Source: Roseibacterium elongatum DSM 19469 (GTDB lineage Bacteria; Pseudomonadota; Alphaproteobacteria; Rhodobacterales; Rhodobacteraceae). From it: a DNA stretch of 64,000 nt. Shown here piece by piece: positions 28,554 through 37,437 of the stretch (position 1 is the stretch's first letter; the number at the start of each line of letters is the position of its first letter). The stretch is from contig NZ_CP004372.1 of assembly GCF_000590925.1 (NCBI RefSeq), positions 2,275,001-2,339,000 of the forward strand, in the 5' to 3' direction. The notes beneath the pieces were generated by a model. It did not search any database. It saw only the letters and a list, made by a program, of their open reading frames with translations, and was not told the DNA's origin. A program made the translations under genes and the position numbers.

Positions 28554-30410
28554 ATGCGTCTATTAACCCTGAGCGTGGTCGGAGTTGTCGCGATGGGGGG
28601 CGCCGCGATCGCCTGTCCCAGCGGCTTGCTCGCGACGGATGCGATCACCTATTCCGGTCTTTCCGAGGATCCGTTCACCGCCCTCAGCCGGCCGGTGACC
28701 GCTGGCGGGGACCAAACGCTCGAGGCCTGCGGGCTGGGTATTCTGGGCACCGGGCAGTTCCGGTCGGCCCCCGATTATTCCTTCAATATTTCCGACATGG
28801 CGGGGCGCCATGTCGTCTTCGATGTCGAAAGCGACTGCGATCCGGCCCTTCTGGTCCAGACCTCGGATGGCCAATGGCTGTTCAACGACGATACCAACGG
28901 GCTGAACCCCGCGATCACGATCGAGGACCCCGCGCAGATGTCCGGCACGGTGCATGTCTGGGTCGGCACGTTCATGGGCGGCGGCTGCGAGGCGACGCTG
29001 AACCTGACCAACGTTCCTGAAGATGGCTCCATGCCGGTGCCTCTTCCCGATAGCGGGATGGGCGCGACCGACATGCCGACCCCCGTGCCGCTGCCCTTGC
29101 CGGCACCGACACCGACACCGGCGCCCGCCCCGATGCCCGTGCAGCAGGTGGTGTGCCCCAACCCGGCCTTCACGGGCCAGCCGCTGACCTTTGCCGCGTC
29201 GCAACTCGTGCAACCGCAAAGCCTGTCGGGCACGGCCATGGGCAGCGAGACGCGGGTCTATGACTGCCCCGGTGTCGACGGCGGCGGCACCGCCACGCAG
29301 GCGCCGCAATACACGATGTACCTGTCGGGGATGCAGGGCTACGAGCTGCAGCTCGAGGCCAATGGCAGCTGCGACACGACGCTTCTGGCCTATGGCGCGG
29401 ACGGGCAGTGGTATTACAACGACGACGGCGCGGGCGATCTGCAGCCGCGTCTGACGATCCCTGCGGCGGCGGCCAATGGCCAGCTGAGCGTGTGGATGGG
29501 CACCTTTGGCGGGCAAAGCTGCCCCGCGACCCTGACGGCGCAGGCGATCTCGCTGGCGCCACCGACGCCGGTCAGCTGCCCCAACCCGGCGATCCCCGGT
29601 CCGCCGCTGAACTTCACGGCCGCGCAATTGCTGCAGCCTCAGGCCTATTCGATCCAGGCCACCGGCTCGGACACCCGCGTCGCCGATTGCCCCGGCGTCG
29701 ACGGGGGCGGTAGCGCAACGGCCATGCCCCAGACCAGTCTTTATTTGTCGGGGATGCAGGGCTACGAGCTGCAGCTCGAGGCCAATGGCAGCTGCGACAC
29801 GACGCTGCTGGTGCATGGGGCCGATGGGCAGTGGTACTATGACGACGATGGCGCGGGCAATCTGCAGCCCAGCCTGACGGTGCCGGGCGCGGCGTTGAAC
29901 GGGCGGGTCGATGTGTGGGTCGGCACCTTTGGCGGCGGAAGCTGTCCGGCGACCTTCACGCTGCAGGCCTCGCAACTGGCCCCGCCGCCGCCGCCGCAGG
30001 GCTGCCCGAACCCGGCCTTCAGCGGTCAGCCGATCACGGCCAGCGGCGACAATCTGCGGCCCGATTTCGGCTACACGCTGCAGACCACCGCAGCCGGCAG
30101 CACGGCCCTGGGCGAGTGCACCACGCCGGGCCGTGGCTATGCCAATGCCGCCCCGAATTTCAGCCTCTATCTCAGCGACATGCAGCGCTATGGCGCCCTG
30201 GAAATCGAGGTGAATTCGAGTTGCGACACGACCCTGCTGGTGCGCGATGCCTTTGGACAGTGGCATTTCGACGATGACAGCGCCGGCAGCCTGATGCCGC
30301 TGTTGCGGCTGACGAACACCGCGGCCCTGAACGGGCGGGTCGATGTCTGGGTGGGCACCTATGGCGGCGGAAGCTGTGCCGCAAGCCTGGCCTTGCGCAG
30401 CCAGTTCTAA
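28554..30410 (+). CDS. Secreted protein with four tandem four-cysteine (CDTTLL) repeats
   Basis: 618 residues. Signal peptide MRLLTLSVVGVVAMGGAAIA, then four copies of a domain of about 135-140 residues starting near residues 19, 201, 342 and 484. A Pro-rich linker (about 157-200) follows copy 1. Each copy has four cysteines in fixed context: CP near the start, a mid-domain Cys (CPGVDGG type), SCD in CDTTLLV, and SC near the end. Each has an acidic DDDxAG turn and a closing VDVWVGTFGG strand. The layout recalls bacterial pre-peptidase C-terminal-like beta-sandwiches, but the cysteine pattern is distinctive. Function unknown; likely periplasmic or extracellular with two disulfides per copy. 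Start at 28554 follows GGAAGGAAGGA. Confidence 0.8.
   Translation: MRLLTLSVVGVVAMGGAAIACPSGLLATDAITYSGLSEDPFTALSRPVTAGGDQTLEACGLGILGTGQFRSAPDYSFNISDMAGRHVVFDVESDCDPALLVQTSDGQWLFNDDTNGLNPAITIEDPAQMSGTVHVWVGTFMGGGCEATLNLTNVPEDGSMPVPLPDSGMGATDMPTPVPLPLPAPTPTPAPAPMPVQQVVCPNPAFTGQPLTFAASQLVQPQSLSGTAMGSETRVYDCPGVDGGGTATQAPQYTMYLSGMQGYELQLEANGSCDTTLLAYGADGQWYYNDDGAGDLQPRLTIPAAAANGQLSVWMGTFGGQSCPATLTAQAISLAPPTPVSCPNPAIPGPPLNFTAAQLLQPQAYSIQATGSDTRVADCPGVDGGGSATAMPQTSLYLSGMQGYELQLEANGSCDTTLLVHGADGQWYYDDDGAGNLQPSLTVPGAALNGRVDVWVGTFGGGSCPATFTLQASQLAPPPPPQGCPNPAFSGQPITASGDNLRPDFGYTLQTTAAGSTALGECTTPGRGYANAAPNFSLYLSDMQRYGALEIEVNSSCDTTLLVRDAFGQWHFDDDSAGSLMPLLRLTNTAALNGRVDVWVGTYGGGSCAASLALRSQF
29323..29383 (+). 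repeat. 61-bp perfect direct repeat, copy 1
   Basis: Identical base for base to 29746-29806. It encodes the segment SGMQGYELQLEANGSCDTTL of the second repeat. Synonymous positions are also identical, indicating recent duplication or gene conversion. Confidence 0.9.
29746..29806 (+). repeat. 61-bp perfect direct repeat, copy 2
   Basis: Second copy of the 61-bp block at 29323-29383, in the third domain; the copies lie 423 bp apart, in frame. Confidence 0.9.
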
Positions 30411-30437
30411 GGCGCGCGCAGCCGAGAAAACGACGAC

Positions 30438-30462
30438 CGGGGCCGCCTATCTGGCGGCCCCG
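30438..30462. terminator. Hairpin terminator after the four-repeat protein
   Basis: Ten-pair perfect stem (CGGGGCCGCC with GGCGGCCCCG), 5-base loop, 28 bases after the stop codon. The U-tract is weak (ATGCTTTC). Confidence 0.6.
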
Positions 30463-30528
30463 ATGCTTTCAAGGCAGGGTTTTCTTAACCCGACGCGCCC
30501 ATGATGCCGTTCCATGGGCAAGGAAAAC

Positions 30529-30996
30529 ATGACGGGTCTGATGTGGCGGGTGGTCCTTGGCTGCATCTGGCTGATGGCCGTGAACGGTGCGGCCGTCGCC
30601 TGCCCGACCTGGCAAATGGCGGCGGCGCGCTATGACGACGCCACGGGGGCCGAGCTGTGGCAGGCCCGCAGCTACACCGTCAGCGCCGGAGGGGCGTTTC
30701 ACTTGCAGGGCTGCGGGTTTCCCGATGCCGGCCATGTCGCCCGGCGCCCGACCCTCGAATTCTGGCTGCGGGACATGGCGGCCTACAGCCGGGTGAGCTT
30801 TCGCGCCGCAGGGTCCTGCGACACCGTCTTGTTGTTGCATGATCCGGCCGGCGGATGGTGGTTCGACGATGACGGCGCGGACGGGTTGAACGCGCGGCTC
30901 ACCCTGTGGACCCCGCCCGAGGGGATCTATGACATCTGGGTCGGCACCTATGATGGGCGCACCTGTGCCGCGACGCTGACGGTCGAAAGCTTTTGA
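30529..30996 (+). CDS. Small secreted protein with one CDTTLL-type domain
   Basis: 155 residues. Signal peptide MTGLMWRVVLGCIWLMAVNG ending near AVA, then one copy of the four-cysteine domain: CPTW, QGCGF, SCDTVLLL, RTCAAT. It keeps the WWFDDDGADGLNARL turn and the YDIWVGTYDG strand. The ATG at 30529 has an AAGGAAA ribosome site; an ATG at 30514 lacks one. It lies 118 bp after the four-repeat gene, in the same direction, and is clearly its paralogue. Function unknown. Confidence 0.78.
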   Translation: MTGLMWRVVLGCIWLMAVNGAAVACPTWQMAAARYDDATGAELWQARSYTVSAGGAFHLQGCGFPDAGHVARRPTLEFWLRDMAAYSRVSFRAAGSCDTVLLLHDPAGGWWFDDDGADGLNARLTLWTPPEGIYDIWVGTYDGRTCAATLTVESF

Positions 30997-31035
30997 CCGT
31001 CCTGCCGCCGATACGGGGGCGGGGCGGGGGATTGC

Positions 31036-32263
31036 CTAGTCCCGTCGCACCAGCCGCAACACCGGCGCGTCGGGGCTGTCCAGCACCACGACGATGGCGC
31101 CGTCGTCGTCCACCGCCACGTCGCGCACGCGCCCGATGCCCGGCATCAGCCGCTCTTCGCCGCGCACGCTGTCTCCGTCGAGGTCCAGCCGCACGATGGC
31201 CGCCGCGACCAGACCCGACGCGAGGATATCGCCCCGCCATTCGGGAAACATCGCCCCCTCATAGACCACCATCGCCCCCCGGCGCGATCACCGGGTCCCA
31301 GTAATAGCGCGGTTCGGTGAAGTCGGGGGCATGCGCAGCCTCGCCCAGACCAACGGACGACCCGTCGTAATTCACGCCGTAGCTGACCACCGGCCAGCCG
31401 TAATTCGCGCCCGGTTCAATCCGGTTCAACTCGTCCCCACCCGCCGGGCCATGCTCGATCGTCCAGAGATCGCCCGTCTCGGGATGCAGGGCCGCGCCCT
31501 GGATGTTGCGATGCCCCAGCGACCAGATCTCGGGCCGGGCGCCTTCGGTCCCGGCAAAGGGGTTTCCGGCGGGGATGTCGCCATTGGCCAGCAGCCGGAC
31601 CACCGTGCCATAGGTCGCGGCCGGGTCCTGCGCCAGCGCGCGTTCGGCATCGGTGAAACGCTCGCCCGTGGTGACGAAGACATGATCGCCCACGGGCAGG
31701 ATGCGGCTGCCGTAATGCATGGGCGTGGGCGATGGCGGGGTCTGGACGAAAATCTCGGTCACCTCGTTCAGGCGCGACAGGTCTTCGGACAGGACGGCGC
31801 GCGCGGCGGCCGTGGCCGACAGGCCATCGCCCATCGGCCGCGCATAGGTGAGGAAGATCACCCGGTTGTCCATGAAATCGGGGGACAGGGCCACATCCAG
31901 CAAGCCACCCTGTCGCCGCGCCAACACTTCGGGCACGCCCGCGATCGGGTCCGAGACGGCGCCCGCGCGGCTGACATGGCGCACCCGTCCGGGGCGTTCG
32001 GTGACCAGATATCCTGCGCCGTCCGGCAGAACGGCCACGGCCCAGGGGCGTTCGAGGCCCGTGGCCACGGTTTCGCGGGCCAGTTCAAAGCCGCTGATCT
32101 GTTCCGGCGCTTCGGTCTGCGCGGCGAAGGCGGGGGTGGTGCCGGGCCGGTTCGGGGGACCGTCCGCGACAGGCTGTGCCGGTACGGCAGCGGGCAGCGA
32201 CAGCGACAGGATCACCGTCAGGGTCAGCGTCGGGGCGGCGCGGTGGGGCAGGGCAGGGGTCAT
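31036..32263 (-). CDS. Secreted PQQ-dependent aldose sugar dehydrogenase (frameshift near 31275)
   Basis: Glucose/sorbosone dehydrogenase family: six-bladed beta-propeller enzymes, usually PQQ-dependent, oxidising aldoses in the periplasm. Signal peptide after MTPALPHRAAPT. Propeller landmarks: LERPWAVAVLPDG, RQGGLLDVALSPDF, SLGHRNIQGAALHP, EHGPAGGDELNRI, GANYGWPVVSYG. The frame breaks after DPVIAPGG in a run of six C (plus strand 31275-31280) and continues as MVVYEGAMFPEWRGD to VLRLVRRD. Removing one base of the run gives a 408-residue protein. Substrate not predictable. Confidence 0.85.
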
Positions 32264-32373
32264 GGCGGTCCTCTCAACTCGCTGCAAAACCTTAGGCCCC
32301 GTGTCGGGCTTTGCCACAGCCACGCCCGATTCTCACGCGAATGTGGGCGCGACACGGGTCGCGCCCACGCGCC

Positions 32374-34638
32374 TCAGAACCGCATGTCAAAGCCCAAGGC
32401 CACCCCGTAGGTCGTGAAATCGCCCGATCCGATGCCGTCCACGAACACATCGCTGCTGAGCGACCACAGGCCATTGCCGGCATAGCGGTATCCCAGGTCG
32501 ACGCGTCCGCGCCCGCCCTCGGTTTCGTCGATGAAGGCCGAGGCCGCGCCGTCGCCCTCGACCCGTGACCAGATGCCCGACATGCCCCAGGTCAGCAGGT
32601 GACCGCTGTCATCGCCAAGGAGGGGGGCCTCGAAATCGACGCCGGCCGAAACCTCGCTCAGGCGCACGGTCTGCTCGGGCACCAGGTTCGCCAGGCTGTC
32701 CACATAGGCCAGTTGCGTGTCGACCGCGTGGCTGATCTGCAGGCGCGGGAAATAGCGCAGATGCTCGGTCTCGTAGGCGCCTTCGAGGGCGATCAGGGTC
32801 AGCCAGCGTTCTGTGTCGAAATCGTCGGTGAAGGTGCCAAAGGGCGAGACCTCGTTGTCGCTTTCGCCATAGAGCAGACGCCCCTCGAAAAACAGCGGCT
32901 GCGCGCCCAGTTGCGCCACCACATAGGGCCCGATCAGCCAGCCGGTGCCGCGCGTCTCGAGCCCGCCGCCCATGTCGTCCTCGGCATGGTCGAATTGCAG
33001 CATGCCGCCGATCAGCAGCCCGTCGGTCACCGCGACATGGGCGCCCAGGGTGGCCAGCGCATAGGCGCTGTCGCCGCCGCCGTCAAATTCGGTGGCCGAG
33101 CCGCTGAGGCTGAACCAGACCGGGCCGGCGCCGGTATGGATGTCGATATCGCCGAAGCCTCGGGTGACCGAGGCGCTGAACTGGCCGCCCTCCTGACCAT
33201 TCAGGAACCGCGTCAGGCCGGGCTGGTTGGCGATCAGGTTACGCGCGCGGGTCTCCATGAAGGCGGCGATCATCTCGCCCGCGATGCCGGCGCTGTCCAG
33301 CTCGGCCGTGGCCGTGGCCCCGGTCGAGGGGTTGAGGGCCGCATCCTGCGCCGCGCCATCGGGCACGGTGACCGTCAGGTTACCGGTGCCGTCGGCGATC
33401 AGGGTCATGGTGTAGACATCCGGCCCCCCGGTCAGCGGCCCTGCCGTCGCCCCGGTGACGGTGATGTCTGTGGCGTCGAACCCGGTCACATCCTCGCCGA
33501 AGGTGAAGAAGACCTTGACCTCGTCGCCGGGCAGCACCGTGTCCGGCACGCCCGTGATGGTCAGGCCGGGGCCGGTTGCGTCGTAGTGGATGCTGAACTG
33601 TTGCGCGGCGATATTCTCATTTCCGGCAAGATCTTCGGCCACGTCCCGGGGTACATCGACCAGCACGGTGCCTTCGGCATCCGGGATCACGTCAAAGGTG
33701 TAGACGGCACCGCTACCCGAAAACGCGCTGACAGAACCGTTGGTGACCACCACATTGACATCGTTGAAGCCCACGACGGGTTCGGAGAAGGTCGCGATCA
33801 TCGGGATCGGAGACACGTTTGTCGGGATCGGGCTCGGGCTCGACAAGGTCACGGTCGGGCAGGTGCAATCATGCACGATCGAGAATTGCGGCGCGGCAAG
33901 GCTGGCGTTTCCGGCGGCGTCCTGCGCGGCGCCGGCGGCGATATCGACCGTCAGCGTGCCGTCCTGCGTCGGCACGAGGTCAAAGCTGTAGGCGCTGCCG
34001 CTGCCGGTGAAATTCGTGGCCGTGCCGCCCGAAATGTCAAGGTCGCCGGCGTCGAAATCGGTGACATCCTCGGTGAAACTCACCGTGACCGGGATCGGTG
34101 CGGTGCTGGTCGGGCTGCTCTCGGTCGAGGCGATGGTGGCCTCGGGTGGGGTGGTGTCGTTGCTGATACCGACAAAATCTAGGGTCGAGCCGGCGCTATA
34201 GCGGTGGTCTATCCCGCTATCGTTGAAGCTGTCGCCCAAACGCACGGTCCATGTGCCCGCCGACGGGTTGGGCGGGAAGGGAACCGATCCGTTGAACGTG
34301 AATGTGCCGGGTCCGCTGCGGAATCCGAAGGTGGAATTATTGATCGTGATTGAATCGCCCGAAGGAGCCTGAATGATGATGTAGGTTTCGCTTCCGTAGG
34401 AAATGCCGAAATGCTGGATCGTGAAACTCAGGGAAATGCTGTCGACCGTGCCGCCGGGCAGGGTCGTGGTCAGCACGGTATCCTGTGCGCCATCGACACC
34501 GACATTCGACAGGTCCAGCGTTCCGACCGTGGTTTGGGCCTGGGCCTGCTGGCCGAGGCTCAGTGCAAGCCCCATGATCAGCGCCGCCATCCAGTAGAGC
34601 GCCCGGCCCGGCAATCCGGCATGTGTCGAAAATCGCAT
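32374..34638 (-). CDS. Autotransporter-like outer-membrane protein with Ig-like repeats
   Basis: 754 residues. Signal peptide ending QQAQA (about residue 36). Residues about 40-160 resemble a proprotein-convertase P-type beta domain (IIIQAPSGDSITI; GTWTVRLGDSFNDSG). Three bacterial Ig-like repeats follow, each with a SFTEDVTDFDAGDLDISGG-like opening and a TVDIAAGAAQDAAGN-like close, at about 165-255, 260-345 and 350-445. The C-terminal about 280 residues are an autotransporter-type beta-barrel ending in Phe (GFDMRF). Predicted surface adhesin or passenger protein. No protease or lipase triad is seen. The start MRFSTHAGLPGR is chosen for its signal peptide. Stands alone. Confidence 0.78.
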   Translation of the reverse strand: MRFSTHAGLPGRALYWMAALIMGLALSLGQQAQAQTTVGTLDLSNVGVDGAQDTVLTTTLPGGTVDSISLSFTIQHFGISYGSETYIIIQAPSGDSITINNSTFGFRSGPGTFTFNGSVPFPPNPSAGTWTVRLGDSFNDSGIDHRYSAGSTLDFVGISNDTTPPEATIASTESSPTSTAPIPVTVSFTEDVTDFDAGDLDISGGTATNFTGSGSAYSFDLVPTQDGTLTVDIAAGAAQDAAGNASLAAPQFSIVHDCTCPTVTLSSPSPIPTNVSPIPMIATFSEPVVGFNDVNVVVTNGSVSAFSGSGAVYTFDVIPDAEGTVLVDVPRDVAEDLAGNENIAAQQFSIHYDATGPGLTITGVPDTVLPGDEVKVFFTFGEDVTGFDATDITVTGATAGPLTGGPDVYTMTLIADGTGNLTVTVPDGAAQDAALNPSTGATATAELDSAGIAGEMIAAFMETRARNLIANQPGLTRFLNGQEGGQFSASVTRGFGDIDIHTGAGPVWFSLSGSATEFDGGGDSAYALATLGAHVAVTDGLLIGGMLQFDHAEDDMGGGLETRGTGWLIGPYVVAQLGAQPLFFEGRLLYGESDNEVSPFGTFTDDFDTERWLTLIALEGAYETEHLRYFPRLQISHAVDTQLAYVDSLANLVPEQTVRLSEVSAGVDFEAPLLGDDSGHLLTWGMSGIWSRVEGDGAASAFIDETEGGRGRVDLGYRYAGNGLWSLSSDVFVDGIGSGDFTTYGVALGFDMRF

Positions 34639-34842
34639 GATGTCCCCCTCGATCCATCCGCGCGCCGCGTTCTGTCCGCCATTCCCCGGCGATATCCGCG
34701 CGCACGATTTGGTCACACCGAACGAAATCCCGGCGATCGGCTCAAGGTGAGTCGTTTCATTTGACTACTATTTCAGACAAAGCGTTGTTTCGCTGGCACA
34801 GTCGCGCCCGGGGGCTGTGCGAGGTTTGGGGCGCGCCAATAG

Positions 34843-34879
34843 AAAAGGGCCGCCCCCTTGCAGGAGCGGCCCCGTTTTT
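34843..34879. terminator. Bidirectional intrinsic terminator after rplI
   Basis: GGGCCGC and GCGGCCC arms around a loop of about 14 bases, with TTTT on the minus-strand side after the stem and TTTTT on the plus side. Ends the rpsF-rpsR-rplI transcript. Confidence 0.75.
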
Positions 34880-34897
34880 CGGCATTGACGCGAGGGA

Positions 34898-35524
34898 TCA
34901 GTCCTCGTCTTTCTCCGCGGCGTCGTCCTCGGCGGCGGGGGCTGCGCCCTCGTCGTCCTCGTCCATTTGGGCGGCGCCGATATCGTCGAACAGCTCCGCG
35001 ATCTCGAACTCCGCGGCGGCCTCTTCCTCGGCGGCGAGGTCCTGGATCGACTTGCCCGAGGCCTGCAACTCGGCCTCTTCGGGCGAGCGGGCGACGTTCA
35101 GCGCGATATCGACCTCGACCTCGGGGTGCAGCTTGACGTGCACGGTGTGCAGGCCCAGCTCCTTGATCGGGCGCGACAGCACGACCTGCTTGCGGTCGAG
35201 GCTGAAGCCGGCTTCGGTGGCGGCGTCGGCCGCGTCACGGGTCGAGACCGAGCCGTAGAGCGCCCCGGAATCCGAGGCAGACCGGATGATGACGAATTGC
35301 TGGCCGTCCAGCTTTTCGGCCAGCGATTCGGCCTCTTTCCTGGTTTCGAGGTTGCGCGCCTCGAGCTGGGCTTTCTGCTGTTCGAACGCGGCGAGGTTCA
35401 CCTCGTTGGCGCGCAGGGCTTTCTTCTGCGGCAGCAGGAAGTTGCGGGCGTAGCCGTCCTTGACCGAGACGACCTCGCCCATCTGGCCCAGCTTGGCCAC
35501 GCGTTCCAGAAGGATGACGTCCAT
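34898..35524 (-). CDS. rplI: 50S ribosomal protein bL9 with long acidic tail
   Basis: 208 residues. The N-terminal domain is standard bL9 ([32 protein letters not shown]), followed by the connecting helix and C-terminal domain ([24 protein letters not shown]). Typical bL9 is about 150 residues; here about 55 extra, Glu/Asp/Ala-rich residues follow, ending EKDED. Last gene of the rpsF-rpsR-rplI operon. Confidence 0.96.
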   Translation of the reverse strand: MDVILLERVAKLGQMGEVVSVKDGYARNFLLPQKKALRANEVNLAAFEQQKAQLEARNLETRKEAESLAEKLDGQQFVIIRSASDSGALYGSVSTRDAADAATEAGFSLDRKQVVLSRPIKELGLHTVHVKLHPEVEVDIALNVARSPEEAELQASGKSIQDLAAEEEAAAEFEIAELFDDIGAAQMDEDDEGAAPAAEDDAAEKDED

Positions 35525-35536
35525 GACTTGGGCTCC

Positions 35537-35764
35537 TTATTTCACGCTGTAGGGCAGGAGCGCCAGGAACCGCGCGCGCTTGATCGCCTGGGCGAGCTTG
35601 CGCTGGTTCTTGGCACCCACGGCGGTGATGCGCGAGGGCACGATCTTGCCGCGCTCGGAAATGTAGCGCTGCAGCAGGCGGGTGTCCTTGTAGTCGATCT
35701 TGGGGGCGTTCTCGCCCTCGAACGGATCGGTCTTGCGGCGACGGAAAAACGGTTTGGCTGCCAT
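35537..35764 (-). CDS. rpsR: 30S ribosomal protein bS18
   Basis: 75 residues, full length. [15 protein letters not shown], then [20 protein letters not shown] and [20 protein letters not shown], the RNA-binding core. Pairs with bS6 on the 30S platform. Lies 12 bp upstream of rplI and 15 bp downstream of rpsF. Confidence 0.98.
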   Translation of the reverse strand: MAAKPFFRRRKTDPFEGENAPKIDYKDTRLLQRYISERGKIVPSRITAVGAKNQRKLAQAIKRARFLALLPYSVK

Positions 35765-35779
35765 TGTCCTGTCCTCTTC

Positions 35780-36133
35780 TTAGCGGCGTTCGCGGCGCTG
35801 TTCGCGCTCGTCGCGTTTCTGCATCTGAACCGAGGGGCCCTCGGGGTGGGCGTCGACCTTGATGGTCATGACGCGCATCACGTCGTCATGCAGGCGCATC
35901 AGGCGCTCCATCTCCTGCACGGCCGTCGCCGGGGCGTCGGTGCGCATGTAGGCGTAATGGCCCTTGCGGTTCTTGTTGATCTTGTAGGCCATGGTCTTGA
36001 CGCCCCAGTATTCGGACATCACCACATCGCCGCCGTTGTCCTTGAGGACGGTGCCGAAATGCTCGATCAGGCCTTCGGCTTGCGCGTTCGACAGGTCCTG
36101 ACGCGCAATGAACACATGCTCATAGAGAGGCAT
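35780..36133 (-). CDS. rpsF: 30S ribosomal protein bS6
   Basis: 117 residues. MPLYEHVFIARQDLSNAQAE, EYWGVKTMAYKINKNRKGHY and MRLHDDVMRVMTIKV are diagnostic. The ATG at 36133 has a GGAGAT ribosome site; the frame further upstream is a chance extension. The basic tail (DEREQRRERR) is common in alphaproteobacteria. First gene of the operon with a leader of about 105 bases that may bind S6:S18. Confidence 0.97.
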   Translation of the reverse strand: MPLYEHVFIARQDLSNAQAEGLIEHFGTVLKDNGGDVVMSEYWGVKTMAYKINKNRKGHYAYMRTDAPATAVQEMERLMRLHDDVMRVMTIKVDAHPEGPSVQMQKRDEREQRRERR

Positions 36134-36181
36134 GTCATCTCCAGTGCTGTTACGGGCGTCTTTCAAAGGCCGGATGGTTCC

Positions 36182-36236
36182 ATCTCCGCCCCCCGGCCAC
36201 GAGGGAGCACGCCATGCATTCAGATCAGGCGGAGAT
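36182..36236 (-). promoter_or_regulatory. Inverted repeat in the rpsF leader, possible S6:S18 autoregulatory element
   Basis: In the transcript, ATCTCCGCC (36236-36228) can pair perfectly with GGCGGAGAT (36190-36182) around a 37-base loop rich in CCG/CGG. It lies between the rpsF promoter and start codon. Known rpsF leaders bind the S6:S18 dimer through a stem carrying a CCG motif; assignment to that class is inference. Confidence 0.45.
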
Positions 36237-36242
36237 TGCGGG

Positions 36243-36271
36243 CGTATACGCGCGGCGTTGCAAGATGACAA
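36243..36271 (-). promoter_or_regulatory. Promoter of the rpsF-rpsR-rplI operon
   Basis: On the minus strand TTGTCA, 17 bp, TATACG: a good sigma70 match, 110 bp before the rpsF ATG. Confidence 0.7.
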
Positions 36272-36416
36272 GCCCCGCCTGACGTGTCGCGCCCGCAGCG
36301 GCGGCGCGATTCCGCAGTTTGTCCGCGGCTCTGCCGCAATTCGGTCCGATTTCCGCGCCACCCTTGCGACGGTGGACTCTCCCCCGGTGCGACCCGTGGC
36401 GTGCCGGCGCAGCTGC

Positions 36417-37341
36417 ATGAAGGATATCGTCGTGAAAACCCGGTTTGGACAGCTTGCCGATTTCCGCACCGCCGAAGATGGCGTGGTGACGGTCGACTGG
36501 CTTGTGTTGCTCGCGGCCCTGACCGTGGCCGGCATGGTGGTTCTGGATATCGGCACGGGCGCGATGAGCGGACACAACGACACCATCCACAGCGAGTTGC
36601 AGGATAGCGAGTTCGAATCCGCCTGGGATGACTATGTCCCAGTGCAGCCCCCCGACGACCCCGATGACGACACCGAAGATTTCGCCGGCTGGATTCCGAC
36701 CGAGCCCGGCAATGGCGGCGGCACCGGGGACCGGCGGGGGCGGTGGCGGCACCGGCACCGGCGGCACCGGCGGAACGGGCGGCGGCGGAACCGGCGACCC
36801 CGGCACAGGGGGCGGCGGCACCGGCGGCACGGGCGGCGGCGGCACGGGTGGCACGGGTGGCGGAACCGGGGGCGGTACGACCGATCCCGATCCGGTGACA
36901 CCCTATATCCCGACCTCTCCCGTGGTCGGGTGCCCCTCGACGGATTATCTGGGCGAGGCCTACACCACGACGGGCGAGGATCTCGAGGACGAAACCGTCC
37001 GCCTCGACGCCTCGGGCGGCGGGCAGACCCCTCTGGACAGTTGTCCCGGCATTCCGGGCACGGGCTATGTCTATGCCAACCCGACCTTTTCGCTCTACCT
37101 GTCCGAGATGGACGATTTCGAACGTTTCGTGGTGCGCATCCACAGCGACTGCGACACCACTCTTCTGCTGCGCGATGCGCAGGGCAATTACCATTTCGAC
37201 GACGACAGTGGCCCCGACCTCAACGGGCGTCTGCGGCTGCGCGACATGGAGCCCTTGAACGGGCGGGTCGATATCTATGTCGGCACGTTCGACGGCGATA
37301 CCTGCAACGACGTGCAGGTGCGCCTCATTCTCAGGGACTGA
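36417..37341 (+). CDS. Pilin-like membrane-anchored protein with Gly-rich linker and one CDTTLL domain (frameshift near 36727)
   Basis: About 307 residues after correcting one base. Residues 1-45: MKDIVVKTRFGQLADF, then EDGVVTVDWLVLLAALTVAG, the N-terminus seen in small Flp/pilin-like proteins of Rhodobacterales, with one transmembrane helix. An acidic Pro/Asp segment follows (about 65-90), then about 60 residues of Gly/Thr, then one copy of the four-cysteine domain: GCPS, SCPG, DCDTTLLL, DTCND. The frame changes in a run of four G at 36725-36728; removing one G joins both parts. Combines a pilin-type anchor with the domain found in the genes at 28554 and 30529. Function unknown. Confidence 0.72.
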
Positions 37342-37362
37342 TCCCGCCGCGGTTCTTGGGCG

Positions 37363-37390
37363 TTGCCCCGCCGCGCGGCTTGCGCTAGCT
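37363..37390 (+). promoter_or_regulatory. Candidate promoter of fabD
   Basis: TTGCCC, 16 bp, CTAGCT, about 50 bp before the fabD start. A weak match. Confidence 0.35.
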
Positions 37391-37437
37391 CCCTCCCATC
37401 CGATCGCCACGACCCGTTGATGGGAGGAGAGACATCC

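Noticed and set aside
36720..36895. Phase-variable switch in the Gly-rich linker
   Set aside because: The run at the frame change is only four G, too short for typical slipped-strand switching, and similar shifts occur in essential genes here.
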